DNA of 64,000 nt from Centroberyx gerrardi (taxonomy: Eukaryota; Chordata; Actinopteri; Beryciformes; Berycidae). Where the stretch lies: contig NC_136005.1 in NCBI RefSeq assembly GCF_048128805.1, positions 4,721,852 to 4,785,851 of the forward strand, in the 5' to 3' direction. Numbering within the stretch: the first letter of the stretch is position 1; every line of letters starts with the position of its first letter. The notes below the pieces were generated by a model. It worked only from the letters and a program-made list of their open reading frames with translations. It was not told the DNA's origin and made no database searches. The translations under genes and the position numbers were made by a program. Of the stretch, positions 58,191 through 64,000 are shown piece by piece.

Positions 58191-58485
58191 CAAGGGTTCC
58201 CAAACTTTTTTCGTATTAAGGACCACCACATCATAACACTTTAAAGTCACATAATAAAGATTCACATCTCTCTTTATTTGTCTGTACTGTAGGTACAGAC
58301 AAAATAAATGACTAATCAAAATGACTAATCAAAATAATGACTAATCATTCTTGTAAGTTTCTTTCATTCTCAACCTCTGAGAAATGAAATTATTGTGAAA
58401 TGACTAGGCTTCATTTTGCTGGGGGACCCCCTGGAACCAGCTCATGGGCCCCTGGAGGTCCGTGAACCGCACTTTGGGAACCGCT
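58191..58485. mobile_element. hAT-like MITE with GGTTCCCAAAC ends
   Basis: AAGGGTTCCCAAACTTTTTT at the left and GCACTTTGGGAACCGC at the right are inverted. A clean target duplication is not visible. It sits directly upstream of the lectin-pentraxin promoter. Confidence 0.65.
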
Positions 58486-58924
58486 CCGCTTCTTTCCCCC
58501 TTGGCAGCGGCGCAGGTTACACCCTCCACCCCGCTCTGCAGCCTCCCGCCTGCATCCTCCCTCCATGCTGCCTGATGTCAGAGACTAGGAGGCTCCCCGC
58601 GCTCCTCTGACGGACAAATCGATAGCCGAGTGAAGAAATAAATCATAAACTTCACTTTTAATTCAATTTTAGGGAAAATGCACCACAGTGAGGAACGGTT
58701 GAATCCGATTTTCACAGACGCGACGCAGTTCAGTGAAGTGGAATGAGAGGAGCACGCGCAAAAAGTTTTTGACAAGACCGCAACAACCCAGGTAAAAACA
58801 ATTTTCTCGTCACTTAATCGACTCATTTGGTCACTTTATATATCTGACTCATATACAAGATAACGTAATGTGTGCGGTTAATGGCACTTCGTTCCTAATA
58901 AAGTTGTTTAATTCTGTTTTTAGG
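58486..58924 (+). promoter_or_regulatory. Promoter and noncoding exon 1 of the lectin-pentraxin gene
   Basis: GC-richer stretch just after a hAT-like element. A good donor (CCCAG|GTAAAA, at 58791/58792) and the acceptor TTTTTAG at 58917-58923, one base before the ATG, suggest a noncoding first exon (about 58550-58791) and a short intron (58792-58923). The TSS is not visible. Confidence 0.45.
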
Positions 58925-61900
58925 ATGCACTGGTTATTATTCCCCAGTTTGTTCGTAAGTACATCATCATTTATGTTTAATTTAAACGTTTTCTTCTCCT
59001 GTAGGCTATTGTAGCCTAGCCGTACTTTTAATTGGGCAAGCGTTAGGCTTTTCAAGGACTAAGGAAGCCAAAACACACTAAATATTCCAAAAGTTGTTAT
59101 TCCAAGTTGGTTTTTTTTGTCGTTTTAATGTGAAAATGATGCACAAAATACAATCATAGATCTGTAGGATGGACACTTTCTCTCTGACTATGAGTTTAAA
59201 AGACAAATATACAGTATAGTTACTGTTGTTGTAATGAAATATTAACTAGGACTATCTTCCCCAACGAAAAATCACCATAATACTCCTCTAATATTCCTAT
59301 AGGGACTGGGAGTGGGAGTGTGTCTGTGCTGCTCAGTGAGTTTATAATGACCTCATCGCACTTTATGATATTCTGTTTATCTCCTCTGGTATTCCTATAA
59401 TATTCCTATGATATCCCATAGGATTGTCTAGTATGTCTGTAGTGATCAATAGTGAGTTTATAGTGAACTTATCATAGGCATATCTATTTTTTTTTTTAAT
59501 CTTCTATGGTATCACTGTAATATTCCCATAGGAACATATAGTTTTGTTGTGATAATTGTTCTGTATCCTAAAATGTATTATGGGATTACTATCGTTTTTT
59601 AATAGCTATTTACAAAGTAAATTTACAAAGTAAGTTTAAAGGGCTATTTACAAAGTATTGGGGAAAAAAAGTGTTTCTAACTGAAAATCATCAGTAAGTA
59701 CTTAAACATTTTTTCAAAAAATCAAAATTTGAGAGTGAAGGTAGTTTAGGGCAGTGGTTCTCAACGTGAGCTCCGGGGACCACCAGGGGTCCTTGGGGGG
59801 TTTCCAGGGGGTTCCCTGCAAATTGATGAATTTTCAAACTTCACCATAATTTCATTTACAACAAGTTAACACAATTAGAGAATGTAGAAGAATGAATGTT
59901 TTGATCATAGTTTCACTGTTATCTCTCAATACAGATAGTCATGGAATTCTGGACAAAATCATATCTAACAATAAAAAATATTCACAGATTTGGATCTGAG
60001 AGACAAAATCTCACCAAATAATGTGGACTAAATTAGCGGTTGATATGAAAAAGGTTGAGAATCACTGGTTTAGGGTTAACTTTCATGCCAGCCATCATTA
60101 TGTAAGAGCAGGTGTCAGGTTTTTTTCCCCATTGGTGGATATTTGATATTTTATTTATCTAGTTGTCATTGGTGCAGAAACATATTGGCAACTTATTCAC
60201 ATACAGTGTAAAGGGACAGTGCAAGACATACTATAGGCAGTAGACTATATATTGTATCACTATATACCTTTAGCATTGAGTGAAACTAACTACTTGCTAT
60301 TATGTTTCAGGTTTGGTTTCATGGCTATACATCAGGTAAGTCACCCTCCATTAATGTCTGCATTTATTGGTGAAAGAGACATTTCCATGACAGAAAGGTC
60401 ACAGGTTCAATCCCAGACTGAACCCCTACCTGCTCTCTCTCTCTCTCTGAGTTTCCCTGGATAAGAGCATCAGCTTAGTGCCTCACATATAAAACGTCAG
60501 CTGCATTTCAGCCTCACAAACTGCAACGACTCGAGTGATGAAGTTTCTCAGCTCATAGTTTGCCTTGCTGATCACATCTGTAATTGTGAGGACTAATGAC
60601 TTCACCACACTTAACAGTCCTCGGTCCAGCATGTGGTTTGGGTTACTCTGCTCCCCTCCAATCGGTCGCCAGTCGCCAGCCGTTAATCCCCCACTCTGCT
60701 GAGATCATGTCAAACAGCGACCGTAAAGTGAGGAGCACTCAGTCAACCTCAGAGACTCGGAGAGCAGGCGGCTTACCTCTTGCCTTAGTGGATGTCTCTA
60801 TAATTGTTATTTAAATGCTTGGTTTGGAAGTGTAATGAGAGCGGTTTGGAGTTCAGACGTTTTTGGGGAGTGACTGGGAGAGGGGAACTTCTCTAAACTC
60901 ATGCCTAAGCTTTGGTTCCTAAGGTAGACTTGTGAACAAGGCAGGCAAACTGGAGCATTTTCCTTGAGAGTGGTTGATGGATTTCAGTTTTCACCAGCCG
61001 CTTTCATTATTTAACCAGCCAAATGATTTTTAGAATAGGAAAAGAACCTCCAGACAATCACAGTTAGTTACCTGCCAAATGTGGAGTAGACAGGCTTGCA
61101 AGATTTACCATCATTTGACTGATGGCTGGTTGTTATGAAATCCTTAGTCTAGCCCTCTCTAGACAGCCGTAGTATTACCAGGTGAGGTCGGTGAATTGAT
61201 TTTGCCAATGTACAATAGTAATTTAAGTCTGCTATCCGGACAGTAAGATATTTTACTGACGGATTGTGATAATCCATGGACTCTTTTCAAGCAGTCCCAT
61301 ATCTTTGTAACACCAGACATTGCAGCTCCTGCACTCTTTTCCACAAATTTCTCTACTTTTTCTTGCTTAGTTAGTTTATATTCTATTTGTGTGCTTATGT
61401 TCTATGTGTCTTTTCCCCCTGCTAAATCCTATTACTTTTGCTTCTACAATTTCGATCTAATTTCCCAACGGTGATCATTAACCATCGAAACCAATCTAAA
61501 GAGTGATGCGCAAAACAATTGCATGAAACTCCAGATGTCGATCCAGACAGGAATGACCCCAGGATGTCAGTTAGCTTTTACCAGGGCAGATGAAGAAAAT
61601 CACTGACATGTTAGTTCTCAACGGGATAAAATTCCTGTGGTCCTGAGGTAAAAATGACCAATCACCAGACTTCCCCTGGTGATACTAATGCCGTGCGGAG
61701 AGCGCTTTAGTCCGGCCTTTCCACTATTTCATTCCTCCTCTTTTTGTTGTCTTTGGATAGCCTTTACGCTGGAAAGCAGAACCCTGTTTACGTACGATGA
61801 GTCGTACTATGAGTACGTGCCGGACCGACTGCCGTGGCACAGCGCCGGCCGGCTGTGTCACCAGCGCTCGGGGGACTTGGCCACCGTCTCCAACCCTTCA

Positions 61901-62972
61901 GAGAGCCGAGAACTCACCAGCTTCTTGAAGTCCTTGAACATCTCTCAGCCCGTGTGGATCGCCAGGAAATTCGTGACACATGTGAAGAGTGAGTTCAGTG
62001 TGCCATTTCTGACACTTTTTATTGATATATCAGCACCTTCTCTTCTCAAACAGTAGGCCCATTGTGTTTCTCGTGCAAGAAGCCTTTCAGCCTACTCACC
62101 GACTTGTGAAAATATGGGTAATAGAATTTAAAATGGGGCTGACGACACTGCCAAACAATCCTCTTAGGCCCAGTGAGTAAATGTTTCCCAAGTGTTTACA
62201 GCTTAAAGAGGACCACAAAGTGGAATTTCATAATGAGGTTCCATCTCTTTTGAGAGCAGCGCCAGGTTTTTTGGCTCCATAATAACGCCTGTTTCTTTTC
62301 TCTGTGTGGGGTGAAAAAAACCCAAAATAGGTCCCTTCGACACTCTGATCCTGGAGTTCTCCGGGCGCTCGGACAGGAAGAACGCTCGCCTCCTGCACAA
62401 GTTCCCCTCCATGGGCTCGGTGACCGTTTGCACCCGTCTCCGCTTCGATCCGAGCTGCTTCGGAGTTTCCACCATCTTCTCTTATTCCATCCAGTCATAC
62501 ATTAATGAGTTCCAGCTCCGAGCGAGCCTGATCCAGAACGGGCCTGTGCAGTTGGCTCTGCTGGTCCACGGCACCCACGGGCCTTACCACGAGGCCTTCG
62601 CCCACGACGGCTCCTGGCACTCCGTCTGCGTCTCCTGGAGCCAAAACGGCGGACGCTGGGCGCTGCATACCGACGGCCTCCCGGTCGCCGGGGGCGACGG
62701 CCTGCACGGCACCGACAGCATCGGCCCCGACGGCCTCTTCATCATCGGGCAGGAGCAGGACACCTTCGGGGGCTCGTTCAAGAAGGACGAGTCGTTTTCG
62801 GGCAGCGTCACCGAGCTGCACATTTGGGAGCGGGCGCTGAATGACAGTGAAATCCACACCATGGAAAAGGAGTGCTCGCCCGTTTCCGCCGGGCTGGTGT
62901 TCGACTGGGGAGGTGCGGCGGTGGAAATAGAGTCGTCCCTCAAGAGTCTGTGGACAGACAGCCCATGTCAAG
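58925..62972 (+). CDS. Signal peptide + half C-type lectin + pentraxin protein; N-terminus of a probable adhesion GPCR (ADGRD2/GPR144-like), cut by window end
   Basis: Exons: 58925-58954, 60311-60335, 61761-61988 and 62331-62972, joined in phase (0, 1, 1, ending in phase 1 at GTACAT), 308 residues plus a split codon. Residues 1-19 form a signal peptide split over three exons (MHWLLFPSLF / VWFHGYTS / A). Residues about 25-92 look like the first half of a C-type-lectin fold (YDESYYEYVPDRLPWHSAGR, LCHQRSGDLATVSN, VWIARKF). Residues about 96-300 are a pentraxin domain: C128 and C194 (WHSVCVSW) as the usual disulfide pair, then IIGQEQDTFGGSFKKDESFS and VTELHIWERAL. Pentraxin domains occur in ADGRD1/2, ADGRG4/6, SVEP1 and secreted pentraxins. 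ADGRD2-like is my preference because ADGRD2 neighbours NR5A1 on 9q33, the paralogous block of 1q32. No GAIN or 7TM exon is in the window. Confidence 0.6.
59268..59600. repeat. Repeat family C, copy 2 (ATTCCTATAG words)
   Basis: TAATATTCCTATAGGGACT, GGTATTCCTATAATATTCCTATGAT and GTAATATTCCCATAGGAACA; same order of phrases as 17820-17995. Lies in intron 1 of the lectin-pentraxin gene. Confidence 0.55.
59752..60067. mobile_element. hAT MITE with CAGTGGTTCTCAAC ends (316 bp) and 8-bp target duplication
   Basis: CAGTGGTTCTCAAC (59752-59765) and GTTGAGAATCACTG (60054-60067) are inverted with one mismatch. GTTTAGGG flanks both sides (59744-59751 and 60068-60075). Confidence 0.92.
60385..60485 (+). 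repeat. SINE fragment with B-box-like word
   Basis: AAAGGTCACAGGTTCAATCCC, a CT microsatellite, then GGATAAGAGCATCAGCTTAGTG. Confidence 0.6.
60490..61750. other. Intron of lectin-pentraxin gene, no gene seen
   Basis: Includes a GCTGGT/CCAGCC repeat at about 61003-61140 related to 10868-11070. No further exon supported. Confidence 0.45.
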
Positions 62973-63102
62973 GTACATCAGTCTGGAAGCAGCATGGGGA
63001 CAGAGGGAGACGCTGGTGGTTTATCAAGTCTAGTCTACTACTCATGTTTATTTATATTGCACTTTATCACAAGCATGTCTCAAAGGGCTTTATGTACCAT
63101 CA

Positions 63103-63570
63103 TATACACTCACCTCTCTACACTCACTGCTCCTCCAAACAGCGAATCATGTGGCTGCAACTCAATATATAAAGCGTGCAGACACCATGAAGAGGTTTCG
63201 TTTTTTGTTCGACCAAATATCAGAAAGAGCAAGATGTGTGATCTAAGTGACTTTGAGCGCGGTCTGACTGTTGGTTCAGCATCTCAGAAACAGCTTCCCT
63301 CCTGGGATTTTCACACCACAGTCTCTAGAGTTTACAGAGACCGGTGTGTTAATGAGAGAGGTCAGAGGTCAGAGGAGAATGGGCGGACTGGTTCAAGCTA
63401 ACAGAAAGGCCACAAATAAAACTCCAATCACAGCTCTTTACAACAGTGGTGTGCAGAAGAAGTGCATCTCACAACACACAAGCTGTTTGCCCTTATGATA
63501 AATGGGCAACAATAACAGAAGACCAGCTAGTACTAGATAGGTGTACTGATAAAGTGGCCGGTGAGTGTAC
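63103..63570 (+). mobile_element. Tc1-like transposon remnant (internally deleted)
   Basis: Terminal words TATACACTCACC at the left and AAAGTGGCCGGTGAGTGTA at the right. The interior encodes a broken transposase start: SDFERGLTVG, then SRVYRD, then in another frame GQRRMGGLVQANRKATNKTP. The helix-turn-helix part is shifted and the catalytic DDE part is deleted. A dead copy of a Tc1-like family widespread in fish. Confidence 0.75.
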
Positions 63571-64000
63571 ATACTACATATTATACTACATATACTTCAT
63601 ATAATATCTATGGGCAATTTAGAGACTTCAGTTCACCAGAATTCACATGAAACCCACGCAACATAGTGAGAACATGCAAACTCCACACAGGAAGGACTGG
63701 GGCAGAGATTCGAACCCACAACCTTCAGACAGTACTAACCACTGAGCCTTCGTGCCAGAATCAAAGCAACTTTAATCACCAAGTACAATAAATGTACAGG
63801 AATTGTCCTGGTTTACATTGAGGAGACAGAGGAGACTCCTTTATCTCCACAAGGTCCAGTGCTAGTATACTGTAGTAGTAGTATAGTAGTAGTACTTTCA
63901 AATACTTTTTGTAGTGAATCTAAAGACGATCACATTTGAAAGACATTTAAAATAAACGTTTATGCAGTTGACAATTTGCATGTCATGATCGGAGCTGGCC
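63570..64000. other. Repeat-rich end of window, no further exon seen
   Basis: Contains a reverse SINE-like piece at about 63655-63755 (CAAACTCCACACAGGAAGG, GATTCGAACCCAC, TAACCACTGAGCC) and a short retroelement-like piece near 63760-63815. The next exon of the lectin-pentraxin gene is not recognised here. Confidence 0.5.

Noticed and set aside
600..60485. tRNA genes at B-box-like words (for example 613, 16463, 24147, 60391)
   Set aside because: No matching A box, anticodon arm or acceptor stem; flanks are shared SINE phrases, so they are SINE fragments.
62195..62500. Minus-strand readings of 90-100 residues over the pentraxin exon
   Set aside because: Antisense shadows of the GC-rich exon 62331-62972.

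Overview
The window looks like nuclear DNA of a bony fish, most likely a spiny-rayed teleost. It has small exons with GT-AG introns, abundant CA/TG microsatellites, many short non-autonomous hAT-like elements, tRNA-derived SINE fragments and a Tc1-like transposon remnant. I see no prokaryotic features, CRISPR array, rRNA or intact tRNA gene. All gene assignments come from reading translated exons against remembered vertebrate families; no search was run.

Layout: (1) 1-18242, minus strand, is the 5' end of CAMSAP2. Coding exons 1 and 2 lie at 18242-18104 and 12330-12071, and the rest of the gene should lie to the left of the window. The 12 kb left of exon 2 appears to be intron filled with repeats, plus a CpG-dense patch and a long polypurine tract. 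(2) 18243-20487 is the divergent CAMSAP2/DDX59 promoter interval. (3) 20488-28250, plus strand, is a complete seven-coding-exon DDX59 (zinc-finger HIT DEAD-box helicase, 646 aa). (4) 29112-56192, plus strand, is a complete KIF14 mitotic kinesin. I could join 29 coding exons in phase into 1650 aa, close to the roughly 1650 aa expected for the family. (5) 58550 to the end, plus strand, is the start of a secreted or membrane protein gene: a signal peptide, an apparent half C-type-lectin domain, then a pentraxin domain. It runs off the right edge and may be an adhesion GPCR of the ADGRD2/GPR144 type.

The order CAMSAP2 (divergent), DDX59, KIF14 matches the block on human 1q32, so this is ancient conserved synteny. 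CAMSAP2 and KIF14 both act on microtubules (minus-end stabilisation; central spindle and midbody). DDX59 is an RNA helicase linked to ciliary/Hedgehog phenotypes. The genes are neighbours rather than a pathway.

The most unusual observations are: a decayed duplicate of the KIF14 5' end, including its start codon and first codons, inside the last DDX59 intron; three KIF14 splice acceptors whose pyrimidine tract is wholly or partly a (TG)n microsatellite; a signal peptide spread over three exons with a 25-nt microexon in the lectin-pentraxin gene; a decayed hammerhead-ribozyme-like motif near 57912; and several non-autonomous transposons whose target-site duplications or terminal inverted repeats can be read directly.
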